From the NCBI RefSeq assembly GCF_034555965.1, contig NZ_JAYDCK010000003.1, positions 2,480,001 through 2,544,000 of the forward strand: DNA of 64,000 bases, in the 5' to 3' direction. Of the stretch, positions 9,828 through 18,591 are shown piece by piece. A model generated the notes under the pieces. It searched no databases. It was given only the letters and a program-made list of their open reading frames with translations, and was not told the DNA's origin. The first letter of the stretch is position 1. Each line of letters opens with the position of its first letter. The DNA is from Aquicoccus sp. G2-2 (GTDB lineage Bacteria > Pseudomonadota > Alphaproteobacteria > Rhodobacterales > Rhodobacteraceae). A program made the translations under genes and the position numbers.

Positions 9828-11723
9828 TTAATCCGCCGCTGCCCCATCGGTGAATTGCAACTTGGCCAGCCGCGCATAAAGCCCGCCCTCGGCGACCAAT
9901 TCATCATGGCTGCCTTGCGCCGCAATCTTGCCGTCCTGCATCACCACGATCCGGTCCGCTTTTTTCACCGTGGCCAACCGATGCGCCACCACAATGGTCG
10001 TGCGATCCTTGGAAAGCGCGTCCACAGCAGCCTGCACCGCCCGCTCACTTTCTGCGTCAAGCGCGCTTGTCGCCTCGTCCAGAAGCAGCACTGGCGCGTC
10101 GCGCAAAATCGCCCGCGCAATCGCGATCCGCTGTTTCTGCCCGCCCGAAAGCAACACCCCGCGCTCCCCCAAGGGGCTATCATAACCCCCTGGCAACGCT
10201 TCGATAAATTCATGCGCCGCGGCGGCCTTGGCGGCGGCCACCACCTCCGCGTCGCTGGCCTCCTCGCGGCCAAAACGGATGTTGTCACGCGCCGATGCGG
10301 CAAAGATCACCGGGTCTTGCGGCACCAAGGAAAGCTCGCGCCGGAAGTCGGTCCGCGCCAGCGTCGCCAAGTCATGCCCATCCAGCAGAATACGCCCCTC
10401 AACCGGGTCATAGAACCGCTGGATCAGTTGAATGATCGTCGTCTTGCCCGCGCCCGAAGGCCCGACCAATGCGACCGTCTCACCGGGCTTGATCCGCAAC
10501 TCGATCCCGTCAAGCGCCGACCGCTCCGGCCGCGCCGGATAGGCAAACTTAACCTTTTCAAACGCAATCTCTCCACGCACCGGGCGCGCCAATACCGCCG
10601 GACTCGCAACATCGCGCACCGCGTCTTCGGTTTCCAAAAGATCGACAAGCCGTTCCGTGGCCCCCGCCGCGCGTTGCAGCTCGCCCCATATCTCGGAAAG
10701 CGCCGCCACCCCGCCGGCCACCATGACCGCATAAATGACGAACTGCACCAACTCACCAGAGGACATATTGCCAAGCCGCACATCCCGCGCGCCCATCCAC
10801 AGCACACCGACGACCCCGGCAAACACCAGAAACATCACCAGAATAGTCATCACCGCGCGCACCGTGATCCGCCGCCGCGCGGAGTCGTAACTTTTCTCGG
10901 TGACATCGCCAAACAGTGCCCGGCTGGCTGTCTCATGGGTGAACGCCTGCACCGTCTGCACCGAGGTCAGCGCCTCCGCCGCATTGCCCGAGCTTTCCGC
11001 GATCCAGTCCTGATTTTCGCGGCTCAGCGTGCGCAGTTTGCGCCCCAGCGTGATGATCGGCACGATTACCAGCGGCACAATCAACAACACCAACCCGGTC
11101 AGCTTGGCCGAGGTAAGCAACATAAGCGCCAAACCACCTATGAAAATCAACACGTTACGCAAAGCCACGGAAACCGAAGACCCGATAACCGAAAGGATAA
11201 GCGTGGTGTCCGTGGTGATCCGGCTCAATACCTCGCCGGTCATGATTCCTTCAAAGAAACTCGGGCTCATCCCGATCACCCGGTCGAAGACCGCCTTGCG
11301 AATATCCGCTACCACCCGTTCGCCCAGCCGCGTCACCAAGGCATAGCGCAACCCGGTGCCCAGCGCCAAAAGCGCCGCAATCAGAAGCGCCGCGGCGAAA
11401 TACTGGTTAAGAAGCGCGAAGTTTCCGGCACTGAAATTGTCCACCACCCGGCGCACCGCCATCGGCAACGCCAAGGAAAGCGACGCGGTCAGGATCAACG
11501 CAAGCCCGGCCCCCAGCACCATTCCACGATAGGGCGCAAGAAACGGGGCCAGCTTTCGCAACGCGCCAACCTGCCTGGATTTTTCGCGTTCCTGCTCGCT
11601 GCTTTTCGGCTTGGGGGCCTTGCCATCTGCGCGTTCCTTGCATGTTTGCCATTCGCGCGCTTCATCACCTTCCAAGGCGCACCGGTCAATACGCGCATTG
11701 CCGCACGTGGTCTGCGCCCTCAT
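9828..11723 (-). CDS. ABC exporter, fused permease and ATPase
   Basis: This half-transporter of about 631 residues has six membrane helices in the first 320 residues. A nucleotide-binding domain follows, with Walker A GPSGAGKTT, signature LSGGQKQRIAIARAI and Walker B VLLLDEATSALD, then an H-loop VVAHRLAT. Homodimers of this MsbA/BmrA-like class export lipids, drugs or peptides; the substrate is unknown. The frame extends to 11798, but that would overlap tRNA-Gly. The ATG at 11723 is the first start clear of the tRNA, and a later start is possible because the first 40 residues are poorly conserved in character. Confidence 0.88.
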   Translation of the reverse strand: MRAQTTCGNARIDRCALEGDEAREWQTCKERADGKAPKPKSSEQEREKSRQVGALRKLAPFLAPYRGMVLGAGLALILTASLSLALPMAVRRVVDNFSAGNFALLNQYFAAALLIAALLALGTGLRYALVTRLGERVVADIRKAVFDRVIGMSPSFFEGIMTGEVLSRITTDTTLILSVIGSSVSVALRNVLIFIGGLALMLLTSAKLTGLVLLIVPLVIVPIITLGRKLRTLSRENQDWIAESSGNAAEALTSVQTVQAFTHETASRALFGDVTEKSYDSARRRITVRAVMTILVMFLVFAGVVGVLWMGARDVRLGNMSSGELVQFVIYAVMVAGGVAALSEIWGELQRAAGATERLVDLLETEDAVRDVASPAVLARPVRGEIAFEKVKFAYPARPERSALDGIELRIKPGETVALVGPSGAGKTTIIQLIQRFYDPVEGRILLDGHDLATLARTDFRRELSLVPQDPVIFAASARDNIRFGREEASDAEVVAAAKAAAAHEFIEALPGGYDSPLGERGVLLSGGQKQRIAIARAILRDAPVLLLDEATSALDAESERAVQAAVDALSKDRTTIVVAHRLATVKKADRIVVMQDGKIAAQGSHDELVAEGGLYARLAKLQFTDGAAAD

Positions 11724-11731
11724 CGCAGGGC

Positions 11732-11805
<74 letters not shown>

Positions 11806-11841
11806 GTCGCGCCGTCTGGTTAGGCTAAGTCGGGCGAAGGG

Positions 11842-12771
11842 TCAACTCTCGCAATCACTGATAAAACCGCGCGCCCGGATCAGGTCCGCCAGATCCCGCG
11901 CCGCCGCCTGCACGTCCTTTCTAGACGTATCAAACTCCGCATGGGCCTGCCGATAAAGGGCTTCGCGGCTTCTCAGGATAGTGCGCAATTGCGTCATCGC
12001 CTCCGGGTTGCCCGCCATCGGCCGCAAATCGCCCTGTGCCTGCACCCGGTCCATATGCTCTTGCGGGCTGGCCTTCACCCAGATCACGTGGAAATGCGAC
12101 AGCACCGTGTTGAAAGTCGAAGGTTCCGCCACGATCCCGCCCGCAACGGCCAAAATCACCGTTGAATGGGTCGCTATCACCCGGTCCACCGCCTGTGCCT
12201 CCAGCGTGCGATAACCCTCCTGCCCGTAGAACGCCATCAGCTCCGTCACCGGCATCCCGGCATGTTCTTCTATGTTCCGGTTCAACTCCAGAAACGGAAC
12301 GTCCAGCGCTTCCCCGGCCAGCGCACCCAGCGTCGATTTCCCCGCGCCGCGCAGCCCGACAAGACAGACCCGACTCGCTCTCTGGCTTTCTGGCCGCTCC
12401 GGGTTCAGCGCCTCAATTGCCCGCCGCCTGTCTTGCGCGGTCGATGACCGGAACAACTCCGAAAACCGCACCACGTCCGAGGTCCACGGGTCTTCCTCGT
12501 CCAACAGCCATTCCATGCGAATATCAAGCGCCAGCGCCACCCGCTTGAGCAGGGCAATGGAAATATTGCCCTCCCCCGTCTCAAGCTGCGCCAAATAGCG
12601 CATCGAAACCCCCGAGCTTTCCGAAATCACCCGCCGTGGCAGCCCTTTCATCTCGCGCGCTTTGCGCACCCGCTGCCCCACCCGCGTCATCAACGCCGCA
12701 ACCGCGCGGTCGGCCTCTGTGCCCGGCGCGCTGACGGTGGCTTTGCCCTGAAAATTGGTAATCTCGCTCAT
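11842..12771 (-). CDS. boxR: BoxR-type benzoyl-CoA regulator (XRE HTH plus shikimate kinase-like domain)
   Basis: The 309-residue protein joins an N-terminal XRE helix-turn-helix (about residues 28-90, with ESSGVSMRYLAQLETGEGN) to a C-terminal shikimate kinase-like domain. The latter has an intact P-loop, GLRGAGKST at residues 139-147. This unusual fusion is diagnostic of BzdR/BoxR, transcriptional repressors described in Azoarcus that release DNA on binding benzoyl-CoA. The gene is 155 bases downstream of boxA on the same strand. A TGCA-N6-TGCA-like site lies directly before its start, suggesting autoregulation. The kinase-like domain is expected to act as a ligand sensor, not as an enzyme. 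Confidence 0.95.
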   Translation of the reverse strand: MSEITNFQGKATVSAPGTEADRAVAALMTRVGQRVRKAREMKGLPRRVISESSGVSMRYLAQLETGEGNISIALLKRVALALDIRMEWLLDEEDPWTSDVVRFSELFRSSTAQDRRRAIEALNPERPESQRASRVCLVGLRGAGKSTLGALAGEALDVPFLELNRNIEEHAGMPVTELMAFYGQEGYRTLEAQAVDRVIATHSTVILAVAGGIVAEPSTFNTVLSHFHVIWVKASPQEHMDRVQAQGDLRPMAGNPEAMTQLRTILRSREALYRQAHAEFDTSRKDVQAAARDLADLIRARGFISDCES

Positions 12772-12782
12772 TGGCCCGCTTA

Positions 12783-12796
12783 TGAATTATATCGCA
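12783..12796. promoter_or_regulatory. Degenerate BoxR-like operator before boxR
   Basis: The site reads TGAA-TTATAT-CGCA, a diverged form of the TGCA-N6-TGCA palindrome known for BzdR/BoxR, with the same AT-rich core as the sites before boxC and bcl. It ends 12 bases before the boxR start, so occupancy would block boxR transcription or translation initiation. Assignment rests on pattern and context only. Confidence 0.5.
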
Positions 12797-12926
12797 TAAT
12801 CCTAACCAGTTTTCCTGCGGTTTCAATTGATTTCATACGACAAGCCCCACTTGTCACACGTCACCGCACCATGCGCCGCCTCAGGCGTCGGGCGGCGGTT
12901 CACCCCATCTTCGACCGCGCTTTGGG

Positions 12927-14114
12927 TTAGTATGTCTCGACGTGATAACGGCCTTCTTCGCGCATCGCGTCGCGCGCCGCATTCCACGAAATCCCGGCAC
13001 TTTCCGCAATATTGGCAAAGGCCTGATCAACGCCCAGTTCCATCCCCTTCAGCCCGCAAACAAAAACATGTGTTTTTGGATCGGCGATTATCTCGGCAAT
13101 CGCTTCCTGTTCCACCATCATCCGGTCTTGCACATATTCCTTGTCGGTCCCCGGAATACGGCTGAACACCATATGCTTTTTCAGCAGCCGATCCGGCACT
13201 TTGTTCAACGGCCCGAAGTAAGGCAGGCTGTCAGGCGTGCGGGCGCCGAAAAACAGCACCATATCGCCGTTGCGGCTGTCCTGCATCCGCTGGCGGTGCA
13301 TGGTGAACGCCCGGAACGGAGCCGAGCCGGTGCCAGTACAGATCATCAACATCCGCGCGTCCGAATCGTTTGGCATCAGGAAGGTGGCACCGAACGGTCC
13401 CGTTACCTGAACCTCATCGCCCTTCTTGAGATTACACACGTAGTTCGAACACAGCCCGCCTTCGTCGCGCTTCACGGTCAACGAAAGATTGTTATACCCC
13501 GGCCGCTCGCCATCGCGCGGCGAAGAGATAGAGTAAAGCCTTGGCAAATGCGGTTTGCCGTTCTCATCCTCGCCCGGCGGAATGATCCCGATACTCTGCC
13601 CTTCAAGGACCGGCATCGGCTGGCCACCGAAATCCAGAATGATATGGCGCACATCCGAATCAGCGCCCTCGGCAGTCAGCCGGTAGGTGCCCTGCACCTT
13701 CGCCACCGCCGGTTTGCCCAGTGTGTAAAGATTAACACTCGCCTTGGAGGCACTCGCCGGTGCCACGGCCTTGCCGCCCGCGCCCTCATGCGCCTTGGCC
13801 AGAAGCGCCGCCATCTCCTCATCAAGCGCTTCCATCCCGGCATCGCCACCCTCTTCAATGTCTTCCTGCTCCGGCAATTCGCTCCAACCGAACTGCTCTT
13901 CGAGGGTATAAGGCTTGGTGACCACCCGCCATTCGTCGATCGAACCAGTCGGACAGACCGGAATGCAATCCATGCAGAAATTGCAGATGTCGAAATCAAC
14001 AACCACATTCTCATCATCATGGGTGATTGCCTGAATCGGGCAGGTCATCTCACAGGTGTAACACCGGATGCAGATTTCCGGGTCGATCAAATGTTGTTTG
14101 ACAGGCTTGTTCAT
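12927..14114 (-). CDS. boxA: BoxA, NADPH-dependent reductase of benzoyl-CoA 2,3-epoxidase
   Basis: The 395-residue protein carries electrons from NADPH through FAD and two 4Fe-4S clusters to BoxB. The ferredoxin half shows C15-x2-C18-x2-C21-x3-C25-P and C44-x2-C47-x2-C50-x3-C54-P. The rest is a ferredoxin-NADP reductase module with FAD-binding RLYSISS and NADP-binding ICTGTGSAPFRAF, ending in the characteristic YHVETY. The frame runs further upstream, but ATG 14114 follows a clear GGAGGTG ribosome site and starts the family-typical MNKPVKQHLI. It overlaps the stop of the small upstream frame as ATGA. Confidence 0.96.
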   Translation of the reverse strand: MNKPVKQHLIDPEICIRCYTCEMTCPIQAITHDDENVVVDFDICNFCMDCIPVCPTGSIDEWRVVTKPYTLEEQFGWSELPEQEDIEEGGDAGMEALDEEMAALLAKAHEGAGGKAVAPASASKASVNLYTLGKPAVAKVQGTYRLTAEGADSDVRHIILDFGGQPMPVLEGQSIGIIPPGEDENGKPHLPRLYSISSPRDGERPGYNNLSLTVKRDEGGLCSNYVCNLKKGDEVQVTGPFGATFLMPNDSDARMLMICTGTGSAPFRAFTMHRQRMQDSRNGDMVLFFGARTPDSLPYFGPLNKVPDRLLKKHMVFSRIPGTDKEYVQDRMMVEQEAIAEIIADPKTHVFVCGLKGMELGVDQAFANIAESAGISWNAARDAMREEGRYHVETY

Positions 14115-14292
14115 GACACCTCCCGTGGCGCGCGCAATATCACGTCTGGGAGCACGATAGCCTCGATCAACTCCTGACACACCCCCGGCAATTCTCGCAT
14201 CCCAAACACGGCCCGGCAATACTTGCAACAGTCGCCGCCATCGCCTCGCTGCGCCGGGTCCGGCTGCGGCTCCGGGTTATCGTCATAGCCAT
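14111..14292 (-). CDS. Putative small acidic Cys-containing protein coupled to boxA (start region frameshifted)
   Basis: Between boxB and boxA one frame stays open for about 59 codons. It reads YDDNPEPQPDPAQRGDGGD, then DCCKYCRAVFGMRELPG and a helical tail, and stops at 14111 as ATGA overlapping the boxA start. A good ribosome site (GGAGGG at 14298-14303) precedes an ATG at 14292, but that ATG is one base out of frame. Adding one C at 14289-14290 gives a 60-residue protein beginning MGYDDNPEP. The C-C-x2-C motif might bind a metal or cluster. I do not recognise the family. The alternative is a 41-residue frame from the same ATG ending at 14167, with poorer composition. Confidence 0.55.
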
Positions 14293-14352
14293 CTTAACCC
14301 TCCCCATATCCGATACCGGGCGCAGCATGGGGCCGCGCCCGGACGCGTGCAA

Positions 14353-15804
14353 TCACGCCATATGCAGTTTCACATACTCAAAATCGCCGGGCTTGTTGTC
14401 GATCCCCACCTTCGGCGGTGCGATCCATCCGGCGTATTGGCCCGGCTCGTAAACCGGCGTCATCAGCGATTGAATATAATCGCCATCCGCCTTGCTCGGC
14501 AGCCATTCCTGCACGCCCTTGTCATAGTCGTCGGCGGAAATGAACCTGCCCTCGGTGTCGATCCGCTGATCGGCAAACACGCCAATTTTACGGTTGAACG
14601 CCTCATGCGGCAGGCTGAGCTTGAACTCGACACCGGCCTTTTCGATGATCTTGTTCCAACGGCCCACACCACCGGCGGCATCCTTGGTGTAATCGTCGCG
14701 CAGGCGCATGTTGATCGCGGTCAGCGCAGGCACCTCGTGCTGCACGATCTTGCCATCGACAATATCCCAGACCCGGTAGGTATCGCCGTGCAACTGGTGG
14801 TCGTCAGTCAGCCGGTTTTCCTGATACCGCCCCTTGATCCCGGCATTGAACGCGTTGGCCGCGTTGGTCGAAACCTCCTGCCCAAAAAGATCAAGGCTCA
14901 GCGTATAGTGCAGGTTCAGCTTCTTCTGAATCGTCGGCAGATCAACCACCCCAAGCCCGCGTATCCGGTCAACGTCATAGGGATCATCAATGCCGTTTTC
15001 CTTCATCACGTCACAGGTGCGCTGGATCACCCGGCCAACGCCGGTTTCACCCACGAACATATGATGCGCCTCTTCGGTCAGCATGAAACGACAAGTCCGG
15101 CTCAACGGGTCAAATCCGGATTGCGCAAGACTCTCAAGCTGCATCTTGCCGTCACGGTCAGTGAAATAGGTGAACATGAAGAACGACAGCCAGTCCGGCG
15201 TTTCCTCGTTGAACGCGCCCAGCATCCGCGGCGCTTCCTCGCTGCCTGATTGGCGGAGCAGCAGGTCATCGGCCTCTTCCCGGCCATCACGGCCGAAATA
15301 CTTGTGCAGCAGGTAAACCATCGCCCAAAGGTGCCGCCCCTCCTCCACATTCACCTGGAAAAGGTTGCGCATGTCGTAAAGCGATGGCGCCGTCAGAGCG
15401 AGGCTCTTTTGCTGCTCCACAGAAGCAGGCTCGGTATCGCCCTGAATCACGATCAAACGTTTGAGCGTGTTGCGATGCTCGCCCGGCACTTCCTGCCACG
15501 CGGGCTGCCCGGCCTGCTCGCCGCAGGGAATACGCCGGTCTTCCACTTCCGGCGCCAACAGCACGCCCCAGCGATAATCGGGCATCTTCACATAATCGAA
15601 CTTGGCCCAGCCTTTCGGGTCCACGCTCACCGCAGTGCGCAGGTAAACCAGACTCTGCTGATAACGGTCCGGGATAAGCTGGCTCCACCAGTTGATATAA
15701 CCGGGGTGCCACTTCTCCAGCGCCTTCAGAACCTTCTTGTCCGAACTCAGCCCCACGTTGTTGGGGATTTGCGTGTCATAACTTACGTTGATCAGGTCGA
15801 GCAT
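14353..15804 (-). CDS. boxB: BoxB, di-iron oxygenase subunit of benzoyl-CoA 2,3-epoxidase
   Basis: The 483-residue protein uses a non-haem di-iron centre to insert one oxygen atom of O2 into benzoyl-CoA, giving the 2,3-epoxide. Likely ligand motifs are E154-E155-x2-H158 (VEEGRHL) and E244-E245-x-H247 (TEEAHHMF), set in a ferritin-like helical core. Length and the N-terminal LINVSYDTQIPNNVGL are as in known BoxB. It lies 96 bases downstream of boxC. A hairpin occupies that gap. Confidence 0.97.
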   Translation of the reverse strand: MLDLINVSYDTQIPNNVGLSSDKKVLKALEKWHPGYINWWSQLIPDRYQQSLVYLRTAVSVDPKGWAKFDYVKMPDYRWGVLLAPEVEDRRIPCGEQAGQPAWQEVPGEHRNTLKRLIVIQGDTEPASVEQQKSLALTAPSLYDMRNLFQVNVEEGRHLWAMVYLLHKYFGRDGREEADDLLLRQSGSEEAPRMLGAFNEETPDWLSFFMFTYFTDRDGKMQLESLAQSGFDPLSRTCRFMLTEEAHHMFVGETGVGRVIQRTCDVMKENGIDDPYDVDRIRGLGVVDLPTIQKKLNLHYTLSLDLFGQEVSTNAANAFNAGIKGRYQENRLTDDHQLHGDTYRVWDIVDGKIVQHEVPALTAINMRLRDDYTKDAAGGVGRWNKIIEKAGVEFKLSLPHEAFNRKIGVFADQRIDTEGRFISADDYDKGVQEWLPSKADGDYIQSLMTPVYEPGQYAGWIAPPKVGIDNKPGDFEYVKLHMA

Positions 15805-15872
15805 CTCTTTCCTCCGCTTTGCGCCGTGGCCGGTCGGGTCAATCCCCGCGCCGCACCGGGCAATCGTTGTAG

Positions 15873-15891
15873 GGCGGGGGTTAACCCCGCC
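15873..15891. repeat. Intercistronic hairpin between boxC and boxB
   Basis: GGCGGGG at 15873-15879 pairs with CCCCGCC at 15885-15891 around GTTAA. The left arm is preceded by GTA at 15869-15871, giving the same outline as the hairpins at 29278-29296 and 35114-35136. It could attenuate transcription or stabilise mRNA ends inside the box operon. Confidence 0.65.
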
Positions 15892-15900
15892 ATTGCTTCG

Positions 15901-17560
15901 TCATACGCGTTCCATGTTGTAATCGCCGGAAACCCCGGTGCCATAACGCTGCAAGGCACCGTCCGGGCCAACCGCGTTAGGCCGCTGGAATATCCAGTTC
16001 TGCCACGCCGTCAGACGCCCGAAAATCCGCGTTTCCATCGTCTCCGGCCCGGCAAAGCGCAGGTTCGCTTCCATCCCCGTCATCGCATCCGGGCTGAAGC
16101 TCGCGCGTTCTTCCATGAAGATACGGATCTCATCCTCCCAGTCGATATCGTCAAGGATATAGGTCACCAGCCCCAGTTCGTCGGCCTCTTCCGCCTCCAG
16201 CGCCTCGCCAATCTGGCCGTTCGCCGCGTCAACCGCGGCATCGTCGCCGTAAAACCGCGTTTGCAACCGGGTCAAAGCGTTGCCCATCGGGTATTGCCCG
16301 AAATTGCTTTCGCTCAGGGTGATCGCCGCCATCGGGCGGTTATCGCCCTCGAACTCGTCCTGCATCATATAGGTCCGGTCCACCGCAAAAAGCAGCTCGG
16401 CCAACACGCCCGCAAAACACGACCCGTGCTCGACCAGCGCCACAAGACTGCGCGAGGTCACATCAACCCGCTTCAGCACCCGCTTCCAGAATTGCAGCAC
16501 CTCATTGGCCAGCCAGTTATCCTTGTTTGCCAAAAGCAGCGCCTCATGCGCCATCAGCTTTCCTGCGTCGCCCTGCGTGCGGATCACCCAAAGGCCAAGC
16601 TCCATCTCGTTCATACGCAAATGCAGGATCGCGTCATCCAACTCGCGCGCCGCGCGCAGCAACCATGCCTGCGCACCCTCGGCAGTGAACGCCGCCATAT
16701 CCGCCGGTGCATCCTCCTGCGGCCCGTTGATCGTAATCGAAGCTTTGCGGCCCGCCCGGTCAAGCTCAACCTCAACGGTCGAATATGTCACCGTATCTGT
16801 GCCGATCTCTCGCTTAAGCGGCGTCAACTCAATGCCTGCCAACCCGTCGGGGCGCGGTGATTTCGCCGCGAACTCCGCCGCGCGCTCCGCCACCACGGCA
16901 TCGAATTTCGAGTTAGGAACAACCTCGTCGACCAGCTTCCATTCCGCCGCACGCTTGCCGCGAGATGCCCTCTTCCATCGCGCAAAACACATCCGCGCGG
17001 TCGCGCCGCACCTTGCGCTTGTCGGTCACGCGGGTCAGCCCGCCAGTGCCCGGCAACACCGCCAGAAGCGGCACCTCCGGCAGCGCCACCGACGAAGTGG
17101 AATCGTCCGTCAGCATGATATAATTGCACGCCAGCGCCAACTCATACCCGCCGCCCGCGCAGGAGCCCTTGACCGCAGCGATATACTTCTGCCCGCTATC
17201 AGCCTCCGCCGCCTCGAACGAGTTACGCGTCTCGTTGGTGAACTTGCAGAAACCTACCTTGTGCGAATGCGCCGCGCCGCCCAACATGCGGATATTGGCA
17301 CCAGCGCAGAAAACCTTGTCCTTGGCCGACTGCATCACGACAACCTTGACCTCGGGGTGTTCGAACCGCATCCGCTGAACCGCATCGGAAAGCTCGATAT
17401 CAACGCCCAAATCATAGGAATTCAGCTTGAGTTGGTAGCCATCGAAAAGCCCGCCATCCTCGTCCACATCCATGTTGAGCCGGGCAATCGGCCCGTCATA
17501 CTCCACTTTCCAATGGCGGTATTTCGAAGGGTTGGTCTGAAAATCAATCATCTTGGTCAT
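15901..17560 (-). CDS. boxC: BoxC, 2,3-epoxybenzoyl-CoA dihydrolase (apparent frameshift)
   Basis: BoxC hydrolyses the epoxide twice, opening the ring to 3,4-dehydroadipyl-CoA semialdehyde and formate. Two crotonase-fold halves are present. The N-terminal part (from 17560) has FCAGANIRMLGGAAH and CAGGGYELALACNYIM; the C-terminal part runs to 15901. They lie in different frames that meet at about 16960-16967, after FCAMEEGI and before RGKRAAEWKLVDE. Removing one base or adding two restores 552-553 residues, the family size. This is the one break here that is not a simple homopolymer. The start has a strong AGGGAGG site nine bases upstream. Confidence 0.93.
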
Positions 17561-17595
17561 GAGGTATGGCCTCCCTGTTCGCGCTCTCTTGATAA

Positions 17596-17609
17596 TGCAC
17601 TATAATGCA
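17596..17609. promoter_or_regulatory. BoxR-like operator, perfect TGCA-N6-TGCA
   Basis: TGCA at 17596-17599 and 17606-17609 are separated by six bases (CTATAA). This is the exact TGCA-N6-TGCA arrangement that I recall for the BzdR/BoxR regulators. It is 36 bases before the boxC start, where a bound repressor would block initiation. A further half-site (ATATAATGCA) ends at 17650 and shares the same core. Confidence 0.75.
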
Positions 17610-17711
17610 ATTTTAACCGGAAGTAAATCCCTTCTTGCGGATATAATGCACGGATAATCTCGCTTTATAGCATATAGTTACAAGAACCTTTCGGATTTTC
17701 CTTCAGGTCTA

Positions 17712-17725
17712 TGCATTATATCACA
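17712..17725. promoter_or_regulatory. Second BoxR-like site upstream of boxC
   Basis: Read on the minus strand, this is TGTG-ATATAA-TGCA, one base off the TGCA-N6-TGCA form, with the AT-rich core shared by the other sites. Together with 17596-17609 and the half-site at 17647-17650 it makes a cluster of sites in the 191-base gap between the hydrolase gene and boxC. Multiple sites in one control region are usual for this regulator type. Confidence 0.55.
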
Positions 17726-17751
17726 CACGTCTGATCCGGCAGTGATTCCCG

Positions 17752-18579
17752 TCAATCAGTCTCCGCCGCCGTCGCATCCGCATCCGCATCTTGCACAAGC
17801 CCGGACGTAAACGCCGCCACTGTGGCCAAAACCTGTTCGGGCTGATCGAACTGCGGTGCATGGCGGCAGGCGTCCAACTCCAACACCTCAACCGGCGCCG
17901 GTGCGCGCGCCTTGATCTCGCGCAGTTGTGCCAGCGTGCCATATTGGTCCTCGCGCCCCTGAATGGCTAGCATCGGCACCGTGATCCCATCAATCGCATC
18001 GGCCACGTTCCACGCCTTGAACCCCGGCGCAAGCCAGGCCTCGTTCCAGCCGCGAAACGCCACCTCCGGGTCACGGTGATAGCGCGCCATCCGGGCTTTC
18101 ATATCCGTCGCCGCGAACGCCTCGCGCGCCGCTGCAATCTCGCGCAGGCCGATTTCTTCGGTGAAGAAATGCGGCGCCAACAACACCAGCCCGCGCAACC
18201 GCGCATCAGCCATCGCCCCGCCGTAAATCGCGGCAATCGTCGCCCCATCGGAATGCCCCATCAGGATCACCGGATCACCCCCCAGCGCCGCCAGAACATC
18301 CGGCAAAACATCCACCGCCTCGCGCGTCATGTAGTCCAGCGGGCGGGGCAGCTCACACGCCTCCGACTGCCCATATCCCGCGCGCGACCACGCAAACACC
18401 GGCAGGCCGGTCGCCTCCGCCAACTGCGCCGGAAAATCCCGCCACAGCGCCAGACAGCCCAACCCCTCGTGCAACAGCGCAATCACCGGCTGGCCCGGCG
18501 TGCGCCCCCCAAACGCCCCCCATTCCAGCCGCTTACCGCCCGCGTTCAACCATCCGCTGCCCGCGTCCCAGTCGATCAT
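17752..18579 (-). CDS. Alpha/beta hydrolase of the benzoate block
   Basis: The 275-residue protein has an alpha/beta-hydrolase fold. An oxyanion segment LHEGLGCLALW is near residue 36, the nucleophile elbow GHSDGATIAA is near residue 108, and an acid and late His lie in GREDQYG and DACRHAPQFDQP. It follows bcl by 12 bases, so the two are likely one transcript under the site at 20205-20218. It could be a benzoyl-ester hydrolase feeding benzoate to Bcl, or a thioesterase rescuing CoA from dead-end esters. The sequence does not decide between them. Confidence 0.82.
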   Translation of the reverse strand: MIDWDAGSGWLNAGGKRLEWGAFGGRTPGQPVIALLHEGLGCLALWRDFPAQLAEATGLPVFAWSRAGYGQSEACELPRPLDYMTREAVDVLPDVLAALGGDPVILMGHSDGATIAAIYGGAMADARLRGLVLLAPHFFTEEIGLREIAAAREAFAATDMKARMARYHRDPEVAFRGWNEAWLAPGFKAWNVADAIDGITVPMLAIQGREDQYGTLAQLREIKARAPAPVEVLELDACRHAPQFDQPEQVLATVAAFTSGLVQDADADATAAETD

Positions 18580-18591
18580 CGCCCAAGCCTT

